Shown here piece after piece: positions 1 to 6,833 of a stretch of 7,828 bases of DNA. Numbering within the stretch: position 1 is the stretch's first letter; every line of letters starts with the position of its first letter. Below the pieces are notes generated by a model. It did no database searches. It worked only from the letters and a program-made list of their open reading frames with translations, and was not told where the DNA came from. The stretch covers positions 1 through 7,828 of the forward strand of contig CAXBGT010000235.1 of assembly GCA_963975265.1 (NCBI GenBank), written 5' to 3'. Position numbers and translations under genes: made by a program. This DNA is from CAJXUU01 sp963975265. Lineage in GTDB: Bacteria; Bacteroidota; Bacteroidia; Chitinophagales; Saprospiraceae.

Positions 1-37
1 CATCGGAGAATTTAAGTATTAAAATTGATGAAACAAA

Positions 38-2329
38 TCACTTTCTCTTTGTAACAAACTTCTTTGTGATTACTTTATCATCCTCCGTCACACCTATAAT
101 GAAATATATACCGTCTGCAAGCTTACTAATATCGATGCTAACCATTTGCGCATTTGGATAATCTTCCATAATTTTTCTTCCAGTTAAACTGTACAATGAA
201 ATCACACTTAATTTACTTGTTGACTGAAGTGTTAACAAATCTTGAGCTGGATTAGGAAATAATATAAGATTATCTATCTCGATTTGCCCCTTTGAAGTGC
301 TTGTAGTACCATCATTCTCTGCACCAAAAGTTGGATTCATTTTCTGGAAATCCCCTACTCCATTTGGAAACCTTCCATATGAGATATCAGTCGTTTGATC
401 TATGTACGCTACTTCGTCAATAATCACCGTATCAGGATTACTCAAAAGTACTGATTCTGCAGAAGCAGATAATTTGAAGTTTGCATGCAATCCCGCTTGA
501 TCTTCATCGTTGTCGGCCCAAATTGTCAAGTAGCCCCCTGATTCAATGATTGATCCTTCCGGGAATGACCACTGTCCCGCATCATCAGTATCATCTGATA
601 AAAAATAGCCTTCTAGATCTATGCTCTCAGTGCCATTATTATATAATTCGATCCAATCATCGTATTCTTCATCTTGATCTGCCTGAGTCGCATCATTCGA
701 AGCCATAAATTCATTTATTACAAGATCACCAACAATTGGATTAGTGGAAGTGGCAGTAATCGTATAGAATTCATGCTGTGCTCGCTGGGGCGAGAATTTA
801 CCGATATTATCATTCTCCGCATAGATGTAATATTGGGTGTATGAATTGATGATTTCTATGTCAGCTCCATACACTCCATCATTGGCTGTACCATCATTGT
901 GATTACCATCATCAAACATTTCTACCCTATTGAATGGTGCTCCTATTTCAGATCTATAACGTAAATATGCCCCAACGCCATCCGTAATAAAAGAAGTAAT
1001 CGTTAGTATATTACCCACCACAGGTGATGAAGGAGAAATCGATATATCTTCTATCATAGGTTCTGTTTGCGTAAAGTCACTTAAACCTAAGAGATAATCA
1101 TTTCTTCCATCCATAAGGTTAGCGATCCCTGGAGTTTGTCCACCCGGAGGACCTCCCGGACCACCGCCGCCCCCAACATCCAAATCTAGATTATCTAAGA
1201 AGTTATCATATGTAAAAAACTTGTTATCATCAGCTTCTACATCAGCATCGATCAACGTCTGAAGCGTCTGTCCAGTGCTAAAATAAACTCCATTATCAAA
1301 ATTTTCTAATAACATCGTTTTCACGTGGGCTAGATACATTCGTTTATATGTTGGAACTTCCAATAATTTCTGAATAAGTGGAAAATCAGAATCATTGTCA
1401 TGAAGCAAATGATCCATTTGCTGCTTTGCAGAAGTACTATTAAGATTTCCACCACCAGACATTGAAAATTTACCAAATGATTCATTCAAATCCCATACGA
1501 TTGGTAAAAATCGTCCATAATCATCTCGATACAAATAGTAATTCTGAGTAAATCCACCGCTGTAACTATCAAGGTTGACCAATACATTATTGAATGCGTG
1601 CATCCATAAAGCTCTATCTACATCTAATATTTCTTCTATCGAATCAGTGTGGTTAACCAGTGTATCACATAGATCAATCAATTCTTGCCATCCATGATCT
1701 GACTTTATCTCATAAGCAGCATAATAATCTGCACTGTCTTGCCCAAGATAAACAAGGTTGGGAAAGTCATTTGTTTGAGGACCTGCTCCACCCGGCGGAT
1801 TGCACTTTACAAATGTGTTATTTTTTGAATAGAAACGGCTATTAACAAACTTTTTAGATACTGATTCTGAATTGCTGTAAAGACCAATCAACGTTCCATT
1901 TACATACACATTTGCATAATTAGACAGAGGTGCATCCGTATACTGTCTTAATATTTGATACGATAATACTTCTCTTAAAAAAGAAGGATCTTTAGCTACA
2001 TTGCTTAATTTTATATCTGTATATGCCTCGTATTTGTGGTCTTTATAAGTATCTAATTCTATATGAAATGGATTCTTAGTTTGATTTGCACTGTAAGTAC
2101 TATTGCCCTTATATTTAACGCCAATACTATCAAACACCTCCCCATTAATATTAACACTTTGAGCCAAAATGTAGCCCCCAGCTCCAGCATATTCATTATC
2201 TAAAAGTTGATCCCAATTGCTTTCGGCAAAGGTGATCTCAATATTTTGGATAGTTGTAAGGTCATAGAAGCCCTGTCCATAAGACACACTACCTAGTAAA
2301 AGAAAGAACAAGAAGGAAAATTTTTTCAT
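38..2329 (-). CDS. Secreted CotH-family putative protein kinase with lamin-tail domain and T9SS type A sorting tail
   Basis: A 763-residue exported protein. Residues 1-18 form a signal peptide (KK, a Phe/Leu-rich core, cleavage near SYG-QG). Residues about 25-415 are a CotH domain, recognised by VKYKGNSTY (71-79), LSN..KDPSFLRE (108-120), VNLDSYSG (251-258), NYYLYRDD (263-270) and PIVWDLNESFG (275-285). CotH proteins are atypical kinases known from Bacillus spore coats; D280 in WDLN is the likely metal/ATP-site acidic residue, and the position two after it is Asn. A Gly/Pro-rich stretch (386-398) interrupts the end of the domain. Residues about 425-525 look like an Ig-like/beta-sandwich module containing a DDGNHNDGTANDGVYG-type motif. 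Residues about 534-642 are a lamin-tail domain (VINEFMASN, DWIELYN). Residues 687-763 are a T9SS type A sorting domain (LFPNPAQDLL, LTGRKI, DGIYF), predicting passage through the outer membrane and surface attachment or release. The ATG start directly precedes the signal peptide. Family and secretion route are firm; kinase activity and substrate are inferred. Confidence 0.9.
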   Translation of the reverse strand: MKKFSFLFFLLLGSVSYGQGFYDLTTIQNIEITFAESNWDQLLDNEYAGAGGYILAQSVNINGEVFDSIGVKYKGNSTYSANQTKNPFHIELDTYKDHKYEAYTDIKLSNVAKDPSFLREVLSYQILRQYTDAPLSNYANVYVNGTLIGLYSNSESVSKKFVNSRFYSKNNTFVKCNPPGGAGPQTNDFPNLVYLGQDSADYYAAYEIKSDHGWQELIDLCDTLVNHTDSIEEILDVDRALWMHAFNNVLVNLDSYSGGFTQNYYLYRDDYGRFLPIVWDLNESFGKFSMSGGGNLNSTSAKQQMDHLLHDNDSDFPLIQKLLEVPTYKRMYLAHVKTMLLENFDNGVYFSTGQTLQTLIDADVEADDNKFFTYDNFLDNLDLDVGGGGGPGGPPGGQTPGIANLMDGRNDYLLGLSDFTQTEPMIEDISISPSSPVVGNILTITSFITDGVGAYLRYRSEIGAPFNRVEMFDDGNHNDGTANDGVYGADIEIINSYTQYYIYAENDNIGKFSPQRAQHEFYTITATSTNPIVGDLVINEFMASNDATQADQDEEYDDWIELYNNGTESIDLEGYFLSDDTDDAGQWSFPEGSIIESGGYLTIWADNDEDQAGLHANFKLSASAESVLLSNPDTVIIDEVAYIDQTTDISYGRFPNGVGDFQKMNPTFGAENDGTTSTSKGQIEIDNLILFPNPAQDLLTLQSTSKLSVISLYSLTGRKIMEDYPNAQMVSIDISKLADGIYFIIGVTEDDKVITKKFVTKRK

Positions 2330-2629
2330 AGATTAATTATAGTTATTTACTGAGTTAATTGTTAGACATTCCTTTTATGATTATCCTTCGCCAGATCATT
2401 GCTTCTCTTTTTTTTGATCTTCATTTATGAGAACAAAAGAGTCAACTAATAGCGAATAAGGCAACCCAAATAAAAGAAATATACTCTCAGCGTCAACTCA
2501 TTTTATCACGAAAAAATCAATAAAATCTAGTTCTCTGTCTAAAATTTCACCCCGTTCATCTATACTTAGGCATCAATACATATCTAAATCAAATCCTCTC
2601 CGTTCTATAGCGAATCAAAAACAATAGAT
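2330..2629. other. Divergent intergenic region between the cotH-like and yiaAB-like genes
   Basis: This 300-bp AT-rich gap must carry the promoters for both flanking genes, but I find no convincing TAnnTTTG/TTG pair for either direction. The nearest minus-strand match is TATATTTC (2483 down to 2476), one base off and without a well-placed upstream TTG. The gap contains a T8 run (2408-2415) inside a 6-bp inverted repeat (AGATCA at 2393-2398, TGATCT at 2415-2420), and ATAGCGAAT twice (2449-2457 and 2607-2615). None of these is strong enough to name as a site. No open reading frame of note is seen. Confidence 0.6.
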
Positions 2630-2911
2630 ATGAACAGTTACATTTATGAAAACCAAAATTCGAAGTCATTCTACAATATGGCTTGGATTGGATTTGTCAT
2701 TTCGTTTGTGGGAATCACCGCAGGTATCGTTTATATGGAAGGAGACATTGCCACCAAAGGATTCTTACTTATGTCCTACCTCTTCAGCGTAACAGCTTGT
2801 TTTACAGTAGCCAAAGTTGTAAGAGACCAACACGAATCCGAAAAATTCATCAATAAAGTTGAGAAATCAAAAACAGAAAAATTTCTCAATGAGAATTTAC
2901 CAGATATTTAA
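2630..2911 (+). CDS. YiaA/YiaB-family two-helix inner membrane protein
   Basis: A 93-residue protein with two hydrophobic helices, at about residues 17-36 (centred on WIGFVISFVGITAGIVYM) and 45-64 (FLLMSYLFSVTACFTVAK), joined by a short acidic turn containing GDIATKG. This spacing and the pattern Y.MAWIGF..S, then LMSYLFSVTACFTVAKVVRD, match the YiaA/YiaB two-helix domain, whose biochemical role is unknown. A charged tail of about 28 residues (ESEKFINKVEKSKTEKF) follows and is probably cytosolic and helical. The start is the first ATG after an A-rich leader (ATCAAAAACAATAGAT) with no Shine-Dalgarno sequence, as is usual in Bacteroidota. The gene stands alone, is transcribed away from the CotH-like gene and converges on the barrel gene, so no operon partner suggests its role. 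Homologues in Bacteroidota are often of this single-domain size. Confidence 0.85.
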   Translation: MNSYIYENQNSKSFYNMAWIGFVISFVGITAGIVYMEGDIATKGFLLMSYLFSVTACFTVAKVVRDQHESEKFINKVEKSKTEKFLNENLPDI

Positions 2912-2934
2912 ATAAGGAAAGATGCATTAATAAT

Positions 2935-2978
2935 GATGAAGATCGCTTGGTCACTTTTGATTCTAAGCGATCTTCATC
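2935..2978 (+). terminator. Perfect 14-bp stem-loop downstream of the yiaAB-like gene
   Basis: GATGAAGATCGCTT (2935-2948) is followed 16 bases later by its exact reverse complement AAGCGATCTTCATC (2965-2978). It begins 23 bases after the stop codon of the YiaAB-like gene, where a terminator is expected. There is no T-run after it on the plus strand (TAAATATCTTGA follows), so it may instead act as an mRNA 3'-end stabiliser or weak terminator. It could also be used from the opposite strand as a back-up for the convergent barrel gene. Confidence 0.6.
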
Positions 2979-3033
2979 TAAATATCTTGAAATAAGTTAG
3001 GTCCAAAACCAAATCAATCCTAAAACCAGATAA

Positions 3034-3081
3034 TAAAAAAGGCTATAACTTAATTCGCGCCACACGAAATAAATCATAGCC
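3034..3081 (-). terminator. Intrinsic terminator of the outer-membrane barrel gene
   Basis: Read on the minus strand, GGCTAT (3081-3076) pairs with ATAGCC (3046-3041). Inside this arm TTCG pairs with CGAA around a 7-base loop, with partial A/T pairing between the two stems. The hairpin is followed at once by six T residues (3040-3035). It lies about 96 bases beyond the barrel gene's stop codon and in the right orientation, so it is a typical Rho-independent terminator for that transcript. Confidence 0.7.
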
Positions 3082-3176
3082 AACCTCACTTTACTAAATC
3101 ACTATAATTGAGCTTACAATAGCTTGGTCTATTTAAATTCCAACCTTGCTTTCACATGTAAACCATCTATATAAAT

Positions 3177-5579
3177 TTAATGTCTTCTTCCGCCACCTCC
3201 ATAAGTCATTGCTTCACCTTTGCCAAATCCATAACTGAATCCTAATGACACAAAACGTCCTCTTTGTCTATAACTGTAAGCATAGAATTCATCACTCTCT
3301 GCAACATTTTCTCTAATCCTAGAAGCGAATACATCTCTAACCGATAAGTTTATGACTGCTTTGCCATTCATGATCTTGTATCTCAGCCCAAAGTCACCAA
3401 ATAGGTTGGCAGAGCTTATCCCTTGGATTGTTTTTACAGATGATCGATACTGACCTGTCATTTCGAAATCAAAACTTCTACTGACTTTGAACTTTGATGT
3501 AAGTTTAGTAGACCATTGATCAGAGGTAAAATCAAAGTCTTGATCGTTGAAGTTACCTTCACGTTGGAAGATATTATAGTTTGCATCACCATTTATTGTG
3601 ATTTTCTTTGCAGGAGAATACTTGAAATTCAATTCTAATCCTGAAGTTCTATTGGTTCCAATATTTTCAGGAGTAAATACATTTACATTGTCTTCAAAAG
3701 TAGATACTCGATCAATCTTGTCCGTTGTATATCTGTGATATGCATTTACATTAAAAGATACTTCTTCGAAAATAAAAATACTTCCTACCTCATAAGAGTC
3801 TGTAAACTCCGGCATCAATTCTGGATTCCCTGTACGGATGGTAAAGTTATTTCTAATATTAAAGAATGGATTAAGATCCCATAATCTTGGTCTATAGATC
3901 CTTTTGCTATAACCGGCTTGTAGCGATATTCTCTCAGACACCTTATAAGATGTGTGTGCAGAAGGGAACAGATTAGTAAAATTCTGACTATTTTCTGTGT
4001 TCGTATTTTGTAACAATGTGCTAAGATCAGTGTTTTCCGCTCGCAAGCCTAGCTTGATGCCCCAAGCTGCCCCTTCGAATGATCCAGTAGTATAGAGGCC
4101 TAACACTTTCTGATCGTATTCAAATAAATTTGTCAATCCAGCATTCACAACCGATTCTCCATCAATAATATCACTTACTGTGTAATCATTGCTTACCGTG
4201 TTATCTACATATTGAGCGCCCGTCTCTATCTGCCAATGCTCAGCAAAAGGTCTTGTATAATCCAAGTTAAAAGTATACTTACCTTCATTAAACGCAGTGG
4301 CTGTTGTCTGATTAGTAGGTTCATCGGCACCTGATATAGTCGTCTCGCTAAAGACAGAAGATTGATCTTTCCCGAAGTAGTTTCCTATAGCACTGAACTG
4401 TAGCTTGTGATCTTTATGGTCGGTGAAGTCTTTTTTGTATTGGAGTTCATACTGTAGCTTAGGATTTGTAGCCTCTGTCACTTCAGTTCTCTGCCACTCT
4501 CTAGTCAAAAGTTCATTGCCATCTACAGAATTAAAATCAGTTGTCGAAGGCTGTTCTTCTACTTCATAAGCAAAGCTACCAGAAAGTGTAATTATGTTTT
4601 GAGGATTGATATAATAATCTGATCCAAGTATCACATTATAGAATTTTTCATTTCTAAATTCTTCTCCTGTACTATTGATTGATCTGCCTGATATTAGATC
4701 TGTATTTATATTTTCTACTTGATTTGGTTGCTGCTTATATCCTACACCAAATTGCGTAAAGAGATTTAATTTCTCTGTTCTTTTATTAAGACTAAGACCT
4801 ACACTATGATTGTGTGGATATCCAGTGTTAAGCGTTACAGATCCATTAAGACCTGTCTTTTCATTCTTTTTGAGTATTAGGTTGATGATACCGGATGTAC
4901 CCTCTGCTTCATACTTTGCTGATGGATTGGTAATCACTTCTATACTTTCGAGCATATCCGCCGTAATTGTTCCTAGCGCTCCACTTGCTTCATCCGCCAA
5001 AACTGATGGTTTACCATTGATTAATATTTGTACACCACCACTACCTCTCAGGGTTACTTCTCCTTCTATACTCACATTTACAGATGGCACATTGTTTAAT
5101 ACCTCAAGGGCACTAGCTCCAGTCGTGCTCAGATCAGTACCTACATTAAATACTCTTTTATCAAGTTTAAATTCTGTTGTTGATTTAGTAGCTGTAACAA
5201 CAACCTCATCAAGCGTTTTAGAGTCTTCACCTAAAGTTACCACGCCTAGATCAGCTTTATTGCCATTCCATATAAGGTCGTCAATCCTTTTAGTTGTATA
5301 ACCAATGAAGCTAACTTCTATATATACATCTTTTGATTCACTTTCTAATCTAAAAACACCTCCGTTTTCTGTTGTTGTTCCAGTAATCATCTTATCCGTT
5401 CTACTATCGAGAATAGTAACCGTTGCATAATCGATAGACTGATTAGAAGAAGCTTCTACTATTTGGCCGACGATCATAAACTTAGCGTTCATATCATTTG
5501 GTTTGGGCCCACGGTCTGGATTCTGAGCTGTACAAACGATAGATAAAAATAAAATAGCAAATGTTAGAATCTGTTTCAT
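3177..5579 (-). CDS. TonB-dependent-receptor-like outer-membrane beta-barrel protein
   Basis: An 800-residue outer-membrane protein. Residues 1-18 are a signal peptide (cleavage after VCTA/Q). Residues about 35-115 are a carboxypeptidase-regulatory-like beta-sandwich (IVGQIVEASSNQSIDYATVT, then VSFIGYTT), the usual N-terminal extension in Bacteroidota receptors. LDEVVVTATK (123-132) resembles the TonB-box/plug entry. The plug runs to about 240 with LEVLNNVPSVNV, LRGSGGVQILINGKPS and SIEVITNPSAKYEAEGTSGIINLILKK-type motifs. The rest is an amphipathic barrel of the OMP_b-brl_3 class, ending in VSLGFSYGFGKG followed by a short tail rich in Gly and Arg (GGGGRRH). No SusD-like partner or sigma/anti-sigma pair is adjacent, so it is probably not a classic SusC glycan importer. 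The substrate is unknown; siderophores, peptides or metals are possible. The divergent kinase/regulator operon is the obvious candidate regulator, but this is inference. Confidence 0.9.
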   Translation of the reverse strand: MKQILTFAILFLSIVCTAQNPDRGPKPNDMNAKFMIVGQIVEASSNQSIDYATVTILDSRTDKMITGTTTENGGVFRLESESKDVYIEVSFIGYTTKRIDDLIWNGNKADLGVVTLGEDSKTLDEVVVTATKSTTEFKLDKRVFNVGTDLSTTGASALEVLNNVPSVNVSIEGEVTLRGSGGVQILINGKPSVLADEASGALGTITADMLESIEVITNPSAKYEAEGTSGIINLILKKNEKTGLNGSVTLNTGYPHNHSVGLSLNKRTEKLNLFTQFGVGYKQQPNQVENINTDLISGRSINSTGEEFRNEKFYNVILGSDYYINPQNIITLSGSFAYEVEEQPSTTDFNSVDGNELLTREWQRTEVTEATNPKLQYELQYKKDFTDHKDHKLQFSAIGNYFGKDQSSVFSETTISGADEPTNQTTATAFNEGKYTFNLDYTRPFAEHWQIETGAQYVDNTVSNDYTVSDIIDGESVVNAGLTNLFEYDQKVLGLYTTGSFEGAAWGIKLGLRAENTDLSTLLQNTNTENSQNFTNLFPSAHTSYKVSERISLQAGYSKRIYRPRLWDLNPFFNIRNNFTIRTGNPELMPEFTDSYEVGSIFIFEEVSFNVNAYHRYTTDKIDRVSTFEDNVNVFTPENIGTNRTSGLELNFKYSPAKKITINGDANYNIFQREGNFNDQDFDFTSDQWSTKLTSKFKVSRSFDFEMTGQYRSSVKTIQGISSANLFGDFGLRYKIMNGKAVINLSVRDVFASRIRENVAESDEFYAYSYRQRGRFVSLGFSYGFGKGEAMTYGGGGRRH

Positions 5580-5606
5580 ATTATATTGATTGATAATTTA
5601 TGAGCA

Positions 5607-5614
5607 CAAATATA
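5607..5614 (-). promoter_or_regulatory. Candidate Bacteroidota -7 promoter box for the barrel gene
   Basis: On the minus strand TATATTTG matches the Bacteroidota primary-sigma -7 consensus TAnnTTTG exactly. It lies 27 bases before the barrel gene's ATG, leaving an AT-rich leader of about 20 bases. No TTG is visible at the expected -33 position (CCGCCA and TAAAG lie there), so the promoter may be weak or activator-dependent. The consensus is established knowledge; its use here is inference. Confidence 0.4.
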
Positions 5615-5697
5615 TGGCGGTGTCTGGAGCTTACTTTATTTAATCTTTGAACGACAGAATAAGCATGATAAACGGCATAAATGCACAGGGGTCTATC

Positions 5698-5730
5698 AAT
5701 TCTGCAGTTGAGGTGTCTAATTCTGTTGTT
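5698..5730 (+). promoter_or_regulatory. Direct repeat with 21-bp spacing, candidate regulator-binding site
   Basis: AATTCTGCAGTT (5698-5709) and AATTCTGTTGTT (5719-5730) agree at 10 of 12 positions and start 21 bp apart, two helical turns. LytTR regulators are known to bind pairs of imperfect direct repeats on one DNA face at about this spacing, and the left copy contains GCAGTTGAG, close to the general LytTR half-site. The right copy fits that consensus poorly. A LytTR regulator is encoded by the operon just downstream, so this is a plausible but unproven operator. Confidence 0.35.
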
Positions 5731-5744
5731 TGCAGATTATAGAA

Positions 5745-5777
5745 TGTAATCTATTACAGAAACAGTAATATTGTAAT
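5745..5777. promoter_or_regulatory. Cluster of TGTAAT half-sites in inverted and direct order
   Basis: TGTAAT (5745-5750) and its reverse complement ATTACA (5753-5758) form a 14-bp palindrome with a 2-base centre. ATTAC (5753-5757) also pairs with GTAAT (5765-5769) over 7 bases, and a further TGTAAT lies at 5772-5777. This resembles a multi-site operator for a dimeric regulator, 50-85 bp ahead of the kinase start. A/T-rich chance matches cannot be excluded. Confidence 0.3.
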
Positions 5778-5828
5778 TGTGTGATACCAGACTTTTCTAA
5801 CCACATAAATATTCAGTATATTTAGTCA

Positions 5829-6824
5829 ATGAAATTTAACATTACAAAGAAGGAAATACTTTATCTCATAGTGTCACACTTGTTGCTTTTTCTAGTAACA
5901 GCAGTCTCTATGCGAGATCCTAAAATCCAGCTTTTCGAGGTTTTAGCTTTTTTCAATTATGCAGTTGGGGCCTTTGTTATCAGCTATTTACTACTGCCGA
6001 GGTTTTACACAAGCAAAAAACTGATAGAGCTTATTCTCTTATCATCAATAGTGGTTTTGTGCATCATCTTAGTGGAGGAACTTGTCTTAGAGAAAATTTT
6101 CTTCCCAGATAATAGAGGACAAAAAATGAATATCATTTTCACTGTTCTACAAGTATTCCCTAAGATCATGATGCTTGTTGGCTTTAAGCTTGGATGGGAT
6201 TCGCTTACCATTAGGAATGAAATGGAGAAACTTAAAAACCTAGCCACTCAAAATGAATTGCAATTTCTTCAATCTCAGATCAACCCGCATTTCCTTTTTA
6301 ATAACCTAAATAATCTCTACTCTTATGCTTTAGAGAAATCTGATAAAACTCCAGAAATTATCCTCCAGCTATCAGGTTTACTTAGATATATGCTTTATGA
6401 ATGCAAAGAAGAATATGTATCACTTAGAAAGGATGTTGACCAACTTAGCAATTTCATCGCTCTTAATGAACTGCAGATAGAAGATCGTGGTACTGTGACA
6501 TTTACCACTTCTGATAATTTAGACAGATATAAAATCGCTCCTTTGTTATTGATTGTATTTGTAGAAAATGCGTTTAAGCACAGCGTAAGTAGCCTGTCTG
6601 ACGAAATAAAAATCAATGTCGATGTCCAAGTTGACGATGATGGCAAGCTTCATTTTCTATGTGAGAATTGCTTTTCAGAAAGTACTAATATTGACAATAT
6701 AGCCAATGGCATAGGTTTAGTCAATGTAGAAAAACGCTTAGACTTGATATACAAGGATCGCTACAACCTCAAGGCTATTTCAGAACATGGAGTATACCGT
6801 GTTTTACTTAACATTGAGCTTTAA
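5829..6824 (+). CDS. LytS/YpdA-type sensor histidine kinase with four membrane helices
   Basis: A 331-residue membrane kinase that should autophosphorylate and pass phosphate to the regulator encoded next to it. Four hydrophobic segments lie at about residues 9-26, 37-56, 65-85 and 102-122 with only short loops, so there is no periplasmic sensor domain. A short coiled-coil linker (about 127-145) leads into the His_kinase domain with the hallmark QSQINPHFLFNNLNNLYSY (148-166), in which H154 is the predicted phosphorylated residue. ATP-lid motifs follow: PLLLIVFVENAFKH (238-251, N-box with E246-N247) and NGIGLVNVEKRLDLIY (293-308, G-box). All key residues are present and the length is normal for the short Bacteroidota form. 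The ATG follows an AT-rich leader without a clear Shine-Dalgarno sequence. The signal is unknown; with such a compact membrane part, sensing within the bilayer or through a partner protein is likely. Confidence 0.93.
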   Translation: MKFNITKKEILYLIVSHLLLFLVTAVSMRDPKIQLFEVLAFFNYAVGAFVISYLLLPRFYTSKKLIELILLSSIVVLCIILVEELVLEKIFFPDNRGQKMNIIFTVLQVFPKIMMLVGFKLGWDSLTIRNEMEKLKNLATQNELQFLQSQINPHFLFNNLNNLYSYALEKSDKTPEIILQLSGLLRYMLYECKEEYVSLRKDVDQLSNFIALNELQIEDRGTVTFTTSDNLDRYKIAPLLLIVFVENAFKHSVSSLSDEIKINVDVQVDDDGKLHFLCENCFSESTNIDNIANGIGLVNVEKRLDLIYKDRYNLKAISEHGVYRVLLNIEL

Positions 6825-6833
6825 ATAGTAGAT

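Larger units (their letters stand above)
5580..5828. promoter_or_regulatory. Divergent regulatory region between the barrel gene and the kinase operon
   Basis: This 249-bp region must serve transcripts in both directions. It is dense in short repeated motifs: a direct repeat built on AATTCTG with 21-bp spacing (5698-5709 and 5719-5730) and a cluster of TGTAAT half-sites, partly inverted (5745-5777). A TAnnTTTG box points to the barrel gene (5614-5607). No open reading frame is seen. On the kinase side, the only box-like match (TATATTTA, 5817-5824) lies just four bases before the ATG and has no -33 partner, so the kinase promoter remains unassigned. Confidence 0.6.

Noticed and set aside
1660..1845. 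Plus-strand frame of 61 codons within the CotH-like gene
   Set aside because: It is antisense to the CotH domain, with no leader signal and no family resemblance.
2449..2615. ATAGCGAAT occurring twice in the 2330-2629 gap
   Set aside because: Two 9-bp matches 158 bp apart have no symmetry, no shared promoter position and no wider similarity, so chance is a fair explanation.
4810..5301. Plus-strand open frame of 163 codons inside the barrel gene
   Set aside because: It lies entirely antisense to the strongly supported plug and carboxypeptidase-like domains. Its protein is Ser/Leu/Pro-rich, as expected of a shadow frame, with no recognisable domain.
3177..5579. SusC-type polysaccharide utilisation locus
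   Set aside because: There is no SusD-like lipoprotein, glycoside hydrolase or hybrid two-component sensor nearby, and the barrel length (800) is shorter than typical SusC proteins of about 1000 residues.
5817..5824. TATATTTA as a promoter box for the kinase
   Set aside because: It is one base off consensus, ends four bases before the ATG and has no TTG upstream at the right distance. It would require a leaderless transcript, which the sequence does not otherwise support.
6005..6646. Two minus-strand frames of about 80 codons within the kinase gene
   Set aside because: Both are antisense to the kinase membrane and catalytic regions and rich in Ser and Thr, typical of shadow frames.
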